A DNA stretch of 38,465 nt. Source: an uncultured Eubacteriales bacterium (GTDB lineage Bacteria; Bacillota; Clostridia; Christensenellales; Borkfalkiaceae). The notes under the pieces are model-generated. The model ran no database searches, was not told the origin of the DNA, and saw only the letters and a program-made list of their open reading frames with translations. A program made the position numbers and the translations under genes. Location: NCBI GenBank assembly GCA_902465495.1, contig CABQND010000014.1:1-38465 (forward strand), written 5' to 3'. Shown one piece after another: positions 31,976 through 38,465 of the stretch. Positions within the stretch are counted from its first letter, which is position 1, and each line of letters begins with the position of its first letter.

Positions 31976-33271
31976 TCAATCCTCCGCCGCGGCGATGGCT
32001 CGCCGCACCCGTTCCACCGCACCGCGCGCGGCGGAAACACTTTCCGCTTCCGCAAAAATGCGCACGACCGGCTCCGTCCCCGAGGCGCGAACGACAATGC
32101 GGGCAACGTTTGCGCTCTCCGCCTCGATTGCCGAGCGCACCGATTCTTTGCCCAGCACCCGCGCTTTATCCTGCACTCGAATGTTTGCATTGACCTGCGG
32201 CAAAAGCCGCACCGCCGCAAGTCGGGAAAGCGGTTCTTCCATAATCAGCTCGGCAAGTTTTATGGAAGTCAAAATTCCGTCTCCCGTCGTCGCGTAGTCT
32301 GAAAGTATCATGTGTCCCGACTGTTCGCCGCCCAGAACCGCACCGCTTTTTCGCATCTGGCGCGAAACGTATTTGTCGCCGACGTCGCTGCGCATCAGCG
32401 CAATCCCCTCTTTTTCGAGCGCCCGTTCGATACCGGTGTTCGTATGTGCCGTGCCTACGACCACATTTTGCGGCAAACGTCCGCAAGATTTTAAATACTT
32501 TGCCAATATGTACAAGATCTTATCGCCGTCCACCAGTTCGCCCGTTTCGTCGGCGGCGATGAGGCGATCCGCGTCGCCGTCATAACAGAACCCCGCATCC
32601 GCACCCGTCTCCACGACCGTCTGCCGCATGCGTTCCGGATGCAAGGCCCCGCACCCGACGTTGACCTTTTTTCCGTCACGGCTGCGCCCGATCGCATATA
32701 CCTGCGCCCCCAGTCCCGCAAACACGCGGGGCGCGATCTCGCCCGCCGCGCCGTTGGAACAGTCCAAAACAAACTTCTTTCCCGAAAGCGGACGCTCGCA
32801 ACAAGACGCGAGAAAGGCGGAATAATCGCCGCGCCGTGAAAGGGTTCGAAAGCTTCCGCAGCGCAGGGCGGAAGCAAATGCATATTCGTCAAAAAAACGT
32901 TCCGCGCGCCCTTCTTCCTTTTCGGATAGCTTATACCCCTGCGCATCAAACACTTTCAGCCCATTGAATTCGGGCGGGTTGTGCGAAGCGCTGATCACAA
33001 CTCCGAAATCAGCTTTCAGTCTGCGCACAAAAAACGCGACCGCCGCCGTCGGCAGAACGCCGCCGTCCCGAACGTTTCCGCCGCCTGCGCACACACCTGC
33101 CGCCAAGGCGAGGGACAGCATATCCGACGATGTTCGCGTGTCCTTTCCGATCACTACGAGCGGAGCACGGCGCAGGCGGCAGAGCGCATTCCCCAACGCA
33201 AACGCCGTCCGCGCGGTCAGTTCCTCCCCCGCGACACCGCGAATTCCGTCTGTTCCGAAATATTCAGCCAT
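31976..33271 (-). CDS. glmM: Phosphoglucosamine mutase
   Basis: 431 aa, slightly short for the family (about 445). MAEYFGTDGIRGVAGEELTA is the GlmM start; the phosphoserine loop is GVVISASHNPPEFNGLKVFD (about residue 95-110), the Mg loop is CYDGDADRLIAADE (about 230), and sugar-binding GGEQSGHM and RASGTEPVVRIFAE follow. It converts glucosamine-6-phosphate to glucosamine-1-phosphate. It overlaps the upstream acetyltransferase gene by 8 bp and abuts glmS, giving a compact operon for amino sugar activation. Confidence 0.97.
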   Translation of the reverse strand: MAEYFGTDGIRGVAGEELTARTAFALGNALCRLRRAPLVVIGKDTRTSSDMLSLALAAGVCAGGGNVRDGGVLPTAAVAFFVRRLKADFGVVISASHNPPEFNGLKVFDAQGYKLSEKEEGRAERFFDEYAFASALRCGSFRTLSRRGDYSAFLASCCERPLSGKKFVLDCSNGAAGEIAPRVFAGLGAQVYAIGRSRDGKKVNVGCGALHPERMRQTVVETGADAGFCYDGDADRLIAADETGELVDGDKILYILAKYLKSCGRLPQNVVVGTAHTNTGIERALEKEGIALMRSDVGDKYVSRQMRKSGAVLGGEQSGHMILSDYATTGDGILTSIKLAELIMEEPLSRLAAVRLLPQVNANIRVQDKARVLGKESVRSAIEAESANVARIVVRASGTEPVVRIFAEAESVSAARGAVERVRRAIAAAED

Positions 33272-33926
33272 CTTTTTTCTCCCCCTTCGCGCGTTTTTTT
33301 AGGAGTATGTACCCATATTTTTCGGAAAGCCCCGCATTCTCCTGCTGGCGGGCGCGCCCGATCACGAACGCGCCCGCAGGCACGTCGCGCGCGACGGTCG
33401 TTCCCGCCGCAATATAACACCCGTCACCCAAAGTAACGGGCGCGATAATGTTGGCATTGCTTCCGATAAAACAGCCGCTCCCCACTTTTGAACGCTTTTT
33501 TTGCGCGCCGTCATAATTGCAGAATACTACCCCGCACCCGACGTTGCAGTCTGCGCCGAGGTCCGCATCCCCCACATATGTCAAATGGCTGACTTTGCTG
33601 CCTGTTCCCAGACTTGCATTCTTAATTTCCACAAAATCGCCGACGCGGCAGTTTTCACCGATCACGGCGCCCGCGCGCAAATTGGAAAAAGGTCCGATGC
33701 TTGCGCCTTTACCCACCCTCGCGCCGCGCAGAACGCTCGCCTCAATGCGAGCTCCCTCGCCGATTACACTATCCTCGATAATGTTATTGGGAAGTAAAAC
33801 CGCGCCCGCGCCGATCGTTGTATTCCCGAAAATGTGATTGTTCGGATAAATGACTGCGCCCGCACCGATGCGGGCGGTATCGGCAATCGTGACCGTTGCG
33901 GGAGATATGACCGTATATTCCGCCAC
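33264..33926 (-). CDS. GlmU acetyltransferase domain as a stand-alone protein
   Basis: 220 aa from GTG at 33926, chosen for AGGAGGGG upstream; an ATG at 33968 in the same frame lacks a site. The whole protein is a left-handed beta-helix of hexapeptide repeats (IGAGAVIYPNNHIFGNTTIG, VGDFVEIKNASLGTGSKVSH, VSHLTYVGDADLGADCNVG, CNYDGAQKKRSKVG, IAAGTTVARDVPAGAFVIGR). The His in SHLTYVGDA aligns with the catalytic histidine of GlmU, and CNYDG with its acetyl-CoA/substrate loop. The N-terminal uridylyltransferase half of GlmU (LAAGxGTRM) is absent. It should acetylate glucosamine-1-phosphate. A separate uridylyltransferase must exist elsewhere. Confidence 0.9.
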   Translation of the reverse strand: MAEYTVISPATVTIADTARIGAGAVIYPNNHIFGNTTIGAGAVLLPNNIIEDSVIGEGARIEASVLRGARVGKGASIGPFSNLRAGAVIGENCRVGDFVEIKNASLGTGSKVSHLTYVGDADLGADCNVGCGVVFCNYDGAQKKRSKVGSGCFIGSNANIIAPVTLGDGCYIAAGTTVARDVPAGAFVIGRARQQENAGLSEKYGYILLKKRAKGEKKDG

Positions 33927-34068
33927 CGTGCCCCTCCTTGAAAAGAAAATCAGTACCATAGTATGCAAACGCGCCGCAAAAGGTTTTTATCTCGTAGGGC
34001 AGAAAGCCTTTTCTTTTGGTGCGAGCTGTGCTATACTTACATATAAGAAGCAAAGCGGAAAGAAAAAT

Positions 34069-34488
34069 ATGTACGAAACAGAAATTCTTGAATTTAATCA
34101 TCTTTGCCCCGAGGCGGCGGCGATCCGGAAAGAAGTTTTTCAGAAAGAACAGGGATTTGTAAACGAATTTGACGAGACGGACGCGCGAGCGGTGCATGCG
34201 GTGCTCTATATCAAAAATGAACCTGCGGGCACCTGCCGCTATTTCGAAGAAAAAGACGGCTGGCATATCGGGCGGCTCGCCGTGCTGAAATCCTTCCGCG
34301 GCGCGCATTTGGGCGCGGCGCTTTTGCAATTTGCGGAACAGCGCATCCGTGCCCGAGGCGGAAAAATTGTTATGCTCTCCGCACAGGAACGCGCCCGCGC
34401 CTTTTACGAAAAACAAGGTTATATCGCATACGGCGATGCGTTCTGCGAAGAAGAATGCCCGCACATTGCCATGCAAAAACATCTTTAA
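34069..34488 (+). CDS. GNAT family N-acetyltransferase (ElaA/YjcF-like)
   Basis: 139 aa from ATG at 34069 (GCGGAAAG upstream); upstream in-frame starts lack a ribosome site. The GNAT pattern is clear: IRKEVFQKEQGFVNEFDETD (motif C/D side), CRYFEEKDGWHIGRLAVLKS, then the acetyl-CoA loop RGAHLGAALLQFAEQRIRAR and AQERARAFYEKQGYIAYGDA. The EVFQKEQGFVNEFDETDA segment is typical of the small ElaA/YjcF group. Substrate unknown. It is divergent from the glmU-glmM-glmS operon with 142 bp between. Confidence 0.88.
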   Translation: MYETEILEFNHLCPEAAAIRKEVFQKEQGFVNEFDETDARAVHAVLYIKNEPAGTCRYFEEKDGWHIGRLAVLKSFRGAHLGAALLQFAEQRIRARGGKIVMLSAQERARAFYEKQGYIAYGDAFCEEECPHIAMQKHL

Positions 34489-34525
34489 AGCACAAAAATC
34501 TTCGCAACGATCAAACGATTTTAAA

Positions 34526-34567
34526 CAGAGGGCAGCTGCCGTGCTGAACACGGCAGCTGCCCTCTTA
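34526..34567. terminator. Hairpin after the GNAT gene
   Basis: AGAGGGCAGCTGCCGTG pairs with CACGGCAGCTGCCCTCT, a 17-bp perfect stem around CTGAA. On the plus strand TACAATAAAA follows. It probably ends the GNAT transcript. Confidence 0.7.
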
Positions 34568-34575
34568 CAATAAAA

Positions 34576-34606
34576 AAACGCCTGCCGGATCACGGCAGGC
34601 GCTTTC
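34576..34606 (-). terminator. Intrinsic terminator of the ThuA/oxidoreductase operon
   Basis: On the minus strand CGCCTGCCG pairs with CGGCAGGCG (34579-34602 region), followed by seven T. It is 12-40 bp after the ThuA-like stop and ends the right-hand sugar operon. Confidence 0.85.
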
Positions 34607-34618
34607 ATTGGTATCAAA

Positions 34619-35338
34619 TTATTTGATGCTGAACTCTTCAAAGTGGCGGCATCCGAGTTTTTCCGCAACGCCCGACACGGGCGCAACGTAATCGCACGCC
34701 TGCAATAAAAGAGTGCGCACTTTGTCGATCTTGTATGTCGGATAGGTTTCGTGGCCGGGGTTGAAATAAAAGATCTTGCCCCTGCCGCGATGGAAGACGC
34801 ACCCGCCGCGGAACACTTCGCCGCCGCGGAACCAGCCGATGTAGACGAGTTCATCGGGCGTAGGGATATCGAAAGGTTCCCCGTACATTTCCTCGTGCTC
34901 CACGTCAATATATTCACCCAAGCCCCGCGCAATGGGATGATCGGGCATCACGCACCACAGACGCTCTTTCTCGCCGACCTCACGCCACGCGAGCGAACAA
35001 GTCGTACCCAGCAGGCGTTTGAACGGTTTGGAGTCGTGCGCGGAATGCAGAAACACCATGCCCATACCGCGCTGGACGCGGTACGCGATCTTATCGACAA
35101 GCGCATCATCCACGGCGCCATGATACCAGTGTCCCCACCAGAACAAGACGTCGGTCTTTTCCAAAATATCATCGGTCAAACCGTGCACACCCTGTTCGTC
35201 TGCACGGATCAGGGTCACGTTTTTGTCTTTCGCCTTTAAAAGCTCTGCGATGCAAACGCCCAGCCCTTCGGGATATGCCGTTTTCCCCTCTTCGGAGTCC
35301 ATGGACGGATTATGCTCGCAAACGACGGTAACTTTCAT
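34619..35338 (-). CDS. ThuA-like domain protein
   Basis: 239 aa, AGGAGG upstream. It has the ThuA-like (class I glutamine amidotransferase-like) fold: KVTVVCEHNP at the start, TDDILEKTDVLFWWGHWYHG, GMVFLHSAHDSKPF, HPIARGLGEYIDVEHEEMYG, RGRGKIFYFNPGHETYPTYK near the end. ThuA members occur in trehalose and other disaccharide catabolic loci next to Gfo/Idh/MocA oxidoreductases and isomerases, where ThuA/ThuB-type oxidation to 3-keto sugars is known. The same neighbours are found here. There is no signal peptide. The enzymatic role is not established. Confidence 0.88.
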   Translation of the reverse strand: MKVTVVCEHNPSMDSEEGKTAYPEGLGVCIAELLKAKDKNVTLIRADEQGVHGLTDDILEKTDVLFWWGHWYHGAVDDALVDKIAYRVQRGMGMVFLHSAHDSKPFKRLLGTTCSLAWREVGEKERLWCVMPDHPIARGLGEYIDVEHEEMYGEPFDIPTPDELVYIGWFRGGEVFRGGCVFHRGRGKIFYFNPGHETYPTYKIDKVRTLLLQACDYVAPVSGVAEKLGCRHFEEFSIK

Positions 35339-35352
35339 AAAACGCGTCCTCC

Positions 35353-36435
35353 TCAGTCAAAATAATAGGGTTTGCCCGATTTATCGGATTCATAAATTCC
35401 TTCGAGGATACGGGTAACAACTGCCGCCTGATCCGCCGTGACGTACAGATCGCCCTTGCCCTGAATGGCATTCGTAAAGCAAGCCGCTTCAAGGTCTTCG
35501 GGGTTACCGCCGCCGCTTCCTTCAAAGAATGCGACCGCACCGCTTCCCAAATCGGGCTTGATCATGACTTGTTTTCCTTCCATGACGGTATTGAGACGCA
35601 AGCCGTCCAACATATCCGCGCCGGCCTTTTCGCCACAGATGGTCGTGATCGCCTCGCGCGGGTCTGCCATGTTCAGCGCCCAGCTGGATTTGAGGTAAAT
35701 GACAGCGCCGTTCTTCATGACAACGAAACCGAATGCGCAGTCTTCCGCCGTGAAGCGCTCTACATCCCAGTCGCCCCAAATATTTCCCGTTTCGGTATTT
35801 TTATTGAGTTTGTGGAAGGTTTTGCCGACGCAGTACGCGGGTTCGTAGTTATTCATTGCGAACAGCGTCAGATCGAGCGCGTGCGTACCGATATCGATCA
35901 GCGGGCCGCCCCCCTGCTTTTCCTGGTCGATAAACACGCCCCAGGTAGGAACGGCACGGCGGCGGATCGCGATGGCTTCCGCATAGTACACTTCGCCAAA
36001 ATAATCTTTGTCCGCGAGTTTTTTCAGATACAGAGAATCGGGACGATAACGGTTCTGATATCCGATCGTGAGCACTTTGCCCGCCTTGTCGCGCGCTTCC
36101 AGCATCTTTTTCGCCTCGGCATAATTCATTGCCATCGGCTTTTCACACATGACGTGTTTGCCCGCATTCAGCGCCGCGACCGTGATCTCACAGTGCGAGC
36201 AGTTAGGCGTAAGCACAAGCACCGCATCGATGCTCTTATCTTTGAGCAATTCTTTATAATCGGTATAGACGGCGCTGTCCTTTGTGCCGTACTCTTTTTG
36301 CGCCTTGACTGCACGCTCCTCAATAATGTCGCAGAACGCGACGAGTTCGGACGCAGGGTTGCGCGATTCCGCGGGGAGATGTTTCCCGTTCGCAATGCCA
36401 CCGCAACCGATGACACCCATTCTGATCTTTTTCAT
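35353..36435 (-). CDS. Gfo/Idh/MocA family NAD(P)-dependent oxidoreductase
   Basis: 360 aa from ATG at 36435, with GGAGG upstream; a 36540 start would extend into the upstream gene and is rejected. The Rossmann motif is MGVIGCGGIANGKHLPAESR. The catalytic-lysine motif is VMCEKPMAMNYAEAKKML at about residue 95-105. The C-terminal domain shows KQGGGPLIDIGTHALDLTLF with conserved Asp and His. It probably oxidises a sugar or inositol, or a derivative of them. It lies 14 bp before the ThuA-like gene and 14 bp after the isomerase gene, so all are in one operon. Confidence 0.93.
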   Translation of the reverse strand: MKKIRMGVIGCGGIANGKHLPAESRNPASELVAFCDIIEERAVKAQKEYGTKDSAVYTDYKELLKDKSIDAVLVLTPNCSHCEITVAALNAGKHVMCEKPMAMNYAEAKKMLEARDKAGKVLTIGYQNRYRPDSLYLKKLADKDYFGEVYYAEAIAIRRRAVPTWGVFIDQEKQGGGPLIDIGTHALDLTLFAMNNYEPAYCVGKTFHKLNKNTETGNIWGDWDVERFTAEDCAFGFVVMKNGAVIYLKSSWALNMADPREAITTICGEKAGADMLDGLRLNTVMEGKQVMIKPDLGSGAVAFFEGSGGGNPEDLEAACFTNAIQGKGDLYVTADQAAVVTRILEGIYESDKSGKPYYFD

Positions 36436-36449
36436 GGCGATTTCCTCCG

Positions 36450-37178
36450 TTATTTTGCCAATTTTTTCATATTTTCCAAGCTGCGTCTGAGATATTCTTC
36501 CTCGTCGCAGGGATATTGTTCCACTTCCAGCACCGCCCATTCGATGCCGCTGACCTTCATCTGCCCAAACACGCCGCCCATATCCACGATTCCTTCACCG
36601 ACAACGGGTTGCGCGTCCTCGCGCGGGTTTTTCCCGGCTTCTTTGATATGTACCATCGCGAGCCTTTCACCCAGTTTTTTCATGTATTGTACAGGATCGC
36701 GCTGTGCGACCGTCAACCAGAACACATCCAATTCCGCTTTGAGCGCAGGCTGTGCCGCAAAGAGCTGTTCCAGTCTGTCTTTTCCGTCTTCAAATTCGTG
36801 CGCGTGGTTGTGATAACCGAGCACCACGCCGCGCTTTTTAAGCTCCGCCGCCGCTTTTTTGATGCGCACGTCAAGTTCGGCAAATTTTTCAGGCTCATCA
36901 AACACATCCTTGCTTTCCCAAGGGATGAACACGTATTTGATGCCCAAAAGATCGATGTACGGCAGGGACTCTTCGATCGCATGCGTGCCGATATGCGCCG
37001 AAATAGGATCAAGATGATATTTTTTGACCAGAGCAAGCATTTCCTCGGGAGTCTTTCCATAGAATCCAGCAAACTCCACGCCGTCGTAGCCGGCTTCGGA
37101 TACCATGCGCAAAATTTCTTCCGCGCCCTTTTTCTCCGCGGTCTCGCGCAGACTGTATAACTGTACGCCGAATTTCAT
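36450..37178 (-). CDS. Sugar phosphate isomerase/epimerase (AP endonuclease family 2 TIM barrel)
   Basis: 242 aa. The fold is a short TIM barrel of the xylose isomerase-like family: GVQLYSLRETAEKKGAEEIL, GYDGVEFAGFYGKTPEEMLA, GYHNHAHEFEDGKDRLEQL, ELDVFWLTVAQRDPVQYMKK, LAMVHIKEAGK and AVLEVEQYPCDEEE. Histidine and acidic residues of the divalent metal site are visible (NHAHE, DVFW, HIKE, EVE). GGAG lies before ATG. It likely isomerises or dehydrates an oxidised sugar made by the neighbouring oxidoreductases; the substrate is not predictable. Confidence 0.9.
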   Translation of the reverse strand: MKFGVQLYSLRETAEKKGAEEILRMVSEAGYDGVEFAGFYGKTPEEMLALVKKYHLDPISAHIGTHAIEESLPYIDLLGIKYVFIPWESKDVFDEPEKFAELDVRIKKAAAELKKRGVVLGYHNHAHEFEDGKDRLEQLFAAQPALKAELDVFWLTVAQRDPVQYMKKLGERLAMVHIKEAGKNPREDAQPVVGEGIVDMGGVFGQMKVSGIEWAVLEVEQYPCDEEEYLRRSLENMKKLAK

Positions 37179-37188
37179 AGTCTCTCCT

Positions 37189-38163
37189 TTATGCCCACCA
37201 CATATTGGTGTTGTCCTGCGTGATGACGCATTCTTTTAAGAACGCGATCGCCTTTTCCAGACCTTCCTTCGGAGACATCAACCCGTCTTCGTGCTCAATG
37301 GATATGGAATCGTCGTAACCCATGATTTTCAGCATGGAAATGATCTGTTTCCAAAGATCGGTGCTGTGCCCGTAGCCGAGTGTACGGAAGATCCACGAAC
37401 GATGCGCCGCGTCGGTGAAGGACTTCGTATCCAGCACTCCGTTCTCGCGAACATTGTGCTCGATCATCTGCGTGTCTTTCGCATGGAAATAATGAATCGC
37501 TTTCTTCTCACCGAGTACGCGGATGACTTCGAGAATGTCCATGCCCTGCCAGAAAAGGTGGGACGGGTCGATGTTCGCGCCGATAATATCACTGCCGACT
37601 TCCTCGCGAAGCCGCAGGCAAGTCGCGGGATTGTACACACAAAAGCCCGGGTGCATTTCGAGGGCGATGCGCTTTACGCCGTTGTCCGCCGCAATCTTTA
37701 CCGCCTTTTTCCAGTACGGGACGAGCACCTCGTTCCACTGCCATTCCAACGCCTTCGGGTAATCGGGCGGCCACGCACACGTGATCCAGGACGGCGCTTT
37801 CGCGTCCTTGTCCGATCCCGGGCAACCCGAGAACGTGACCAGCCTGTCCACGCCGATCTGCCCTGCAAGCACGCACGCCGCTTCGAAGTCCGCTTCGAAT
37901 GCCGCCGCCGTCGCCTTGTCGGGATGTACGCAGTTTCCGTGCACGGAAAGCGCCGAAATCCCCATACCGTTGCGCTTAAAAGTATCCAACAGCGCCTCGC
38001 GCGCCTTTTTGTCCTTGCTCAGGACGAGTGCGTCCGCGTGCGCTTTTCCGGGATATCCCCCGACGCCGAGTTCAAACTCGTCTACGCCCAGACCCGAAAG
38101 ATATTTCAGGCTCTCGTCCAGGCTGTAATCGCCGAGGATACCGCTCACTACACTGATCTTCAT
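37189..38163 (-). CDS. Sugar phosphate isomerase/epimerase (IolE/xylose isomerase-like)
   Basis: 324 aa with GGAGG before ATG. The TIM barrel has GVDEFELGVGGYPGKAHAD, RIALEMHPGFCVYNP (metal-binding Glu), GANIDPSHLFWQGMDILEVI (Asp and His), HYFHAKDTQMIEHN (His and Asp) and DDSISIEHEDGLMSPKEGLE (Glu). The longer length and GANIDPSHLFWQG segment are typical of the larger group found beside MocA-type dehydrogenases. It lies 11 bp upstream of the smaller isomerase gene. Substrate is unknown. Confidence 0.9.
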   Translation of the reverse strand: MKISVVSGILGDYSLDESLKYLSGLGVDEFELGVGGYPGKAHADALVLSKDKKAREALLDTFKRNGMGISALSVHGNCVHPDKATAAAFEADFEAACVLAGQIGVDRLVTFSGCPGSDKDAKAPSWITCAWPPDYPKALEWQWNEVLVPYWKKAVKIAADNGVKRIALEMHPGFCVYNPATCLRLREEVGSDIIGANIDPSHLFWQGMDILEVIRVLGEKKAIHYFHAKDTQMIEHNVRENGVLDTKSFTDAAHRSWIFRTLGYGHSTDLWKQIISMLKIMGYDDSISIEHEDGLMSPKEGLEKAIAFLKECVITQDNTNMWWA

Positions 38164-38212
38164 GATTTTCCTCCGAAATTGCTATTTCCTATCCGATCTC
38201 AAAGGTACGAGA

Positions 38213-38465
38213 TCAGAGTATTTCCTTGATCACAACATTTTCGCGCGCCGAACGCTCCGCCGCTTCCATAAGGCGGAACACCCGCAAAACTTCGTCCTTG
38301 CGGATGGCAAGTGCCTGCACGCCCGCGCACGCACCCGCGAAATTTTTATAGAACGCGAACGGCTCCGCATGCACCACGGGCAACGGCAGACGCTCCACCG
38401 AAGAGTGGCTGCGCTGTGCCATCGTGCGCGTGAACCCGTTACCCGCACGAATGCCGACGAGGTTT
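38213..38465 (-). CDS. C-terminus of a second Gfo/Idh/MocA-type oxidoreductase (partial)
   Basis: The frame is open to the window edge and reads NLVGIRAGNGFTRTMAQRSH onward to a stop at 38213. The visible 84 residues end LRVFRLMEAAERSARENVVI, which matches the usual final helix of Gfo/Idh/MocA enzymes (VxxVxxxIYxSAxxGxxV). The apparent ATG at 38422 is internal. It would be the next gene upstream in the operon, 49 bp before the IolE-like gene. Confidence 0.7.
   Translation of the reverse strand, partial: NLVGIRAGNGFTRTMAQRSHSSVERLPLPVVHAEPFAFYKNFAGACAGVQALAIRKDEVLRVFRLMEAAERSARENVVIKEIL

Noticed and set aside
31900..32100. glmS ribozyme upstream of glmS
   Set aside because: The glmS start is one base after the glmM stop, so there is no leader to hold it.
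30205..32220. Long form of glmS starting at 32220
   Set aside because: It would place Cys2 inside the protein, whereas GlmS needs an N-terminal cysteine. The ATG at 31974 has a GGAGG site.
33784..34932. 382-residue minus-strand open frame
   Set aside because: It overlaps GlmU, the GNAT gene, two terminators and the ThuA-like gene in another frame. The sequence is Ala/Arg/Phe-rich with no domain.
1..38465. CRISPR array
   Set aside because: No regularly spaced short repeats were seen in any of the gene-free stretches.

Overview
The window comes from the chromosome of a low-to-mid GC Firmicute of the class Clostridia, most likely a gut-type anaerobe. The grounds are strong AGGAGG ribosome sites, a ribosomal protein L27 with a cleavable Firmicutes-type N-terminus, lipoprotein-rich glycan utilisation genes, and an integrated element of a kind common in gut Clostridia. 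I cannot name the species from the sequence.

Layout. (1) 1-445: minus-strand tRNA cluster (Val, Gly, Cys and the 5' part of Leu). (2) 588-15951: a minus-strand glycan utilisation locus, read from high to low coordinates: a LacI-family regulator, a sugar ABC importer (binding lipoprotein plus two permeases, no ATPase), a GH43 lipoprotein, a 1000-residue lipoprotein with repeated CBM9-like modules, a cytoplasmic GH43 enzyme, a frameshifted remnant of a GH43 lipoprotein, an intact GH43 lipoprotein paralogue and a GH2 enzyme. An arabinose/xylose-decorated plant polysaccharide is the likely substrate (inference). Two copies of an ACATTAACGTTAATGT-type dyad, one before the binding-protein gene and one before the regulator, are the likely operators. 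(3) 16210-16512: a small membrane protein with a consensus promoter and a bidirectional terminator. (4) About 16627-28888: a 12.26-kb integrative mobilizable element bounded by imperfect 36-bp inverted repeats. It carries an XRE regulator, a small HTH-like gene, a serine resolvase, a three-gene restriction-modification-like cassette (methyltransferase-like protein without NPPY, NPPY methyltransferase, GIY-YIG/helicase protein), an RSF1010-like oriT, a DUF3847 gene, a MOBQ relaxase, a TnpW-like gene and a large serine recombinase. (5) 28899-29505: rplU-rpmA with a leader and promoter. (6) 29724-34488: a small helical protein, the glmU (acetyltransferase domain only)-glmM-glmS operon for amino-sugar precursors, and a GNAT acetyltransferase. 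(7) 34619-38465: a second sugar catabolic operon: ThuA-like protein, Gfo/Idh/MocA oxidoreductase, two sugar-phosphate isomerase/epimerase TIM barrels, and the C-terminus of another oxidoreductase running off the window.

How it fits together. In the first locus, surface GH43 and CBM9 lipoproteins would bind and trim the polysaccharide, the ABC importer would take up oligosaccharides, and cytoplasmic GH43 and GH2 enzymes would finish the hydrolysis under LacI control. The mobile element lies between two convergent host genes and appears to have separated rpmA from the terminator it once shared with the small membrane protein gene. The most notable signals are in the element: its reconstructed ends and circle junction, a textbook MOBQ nic site, a relaxase gene whose start codon is ATA in a position where a G-to-A change would convert an ATGA overlap to ATAA, and a defence-like cassette with a compositionally foreign specificity region.
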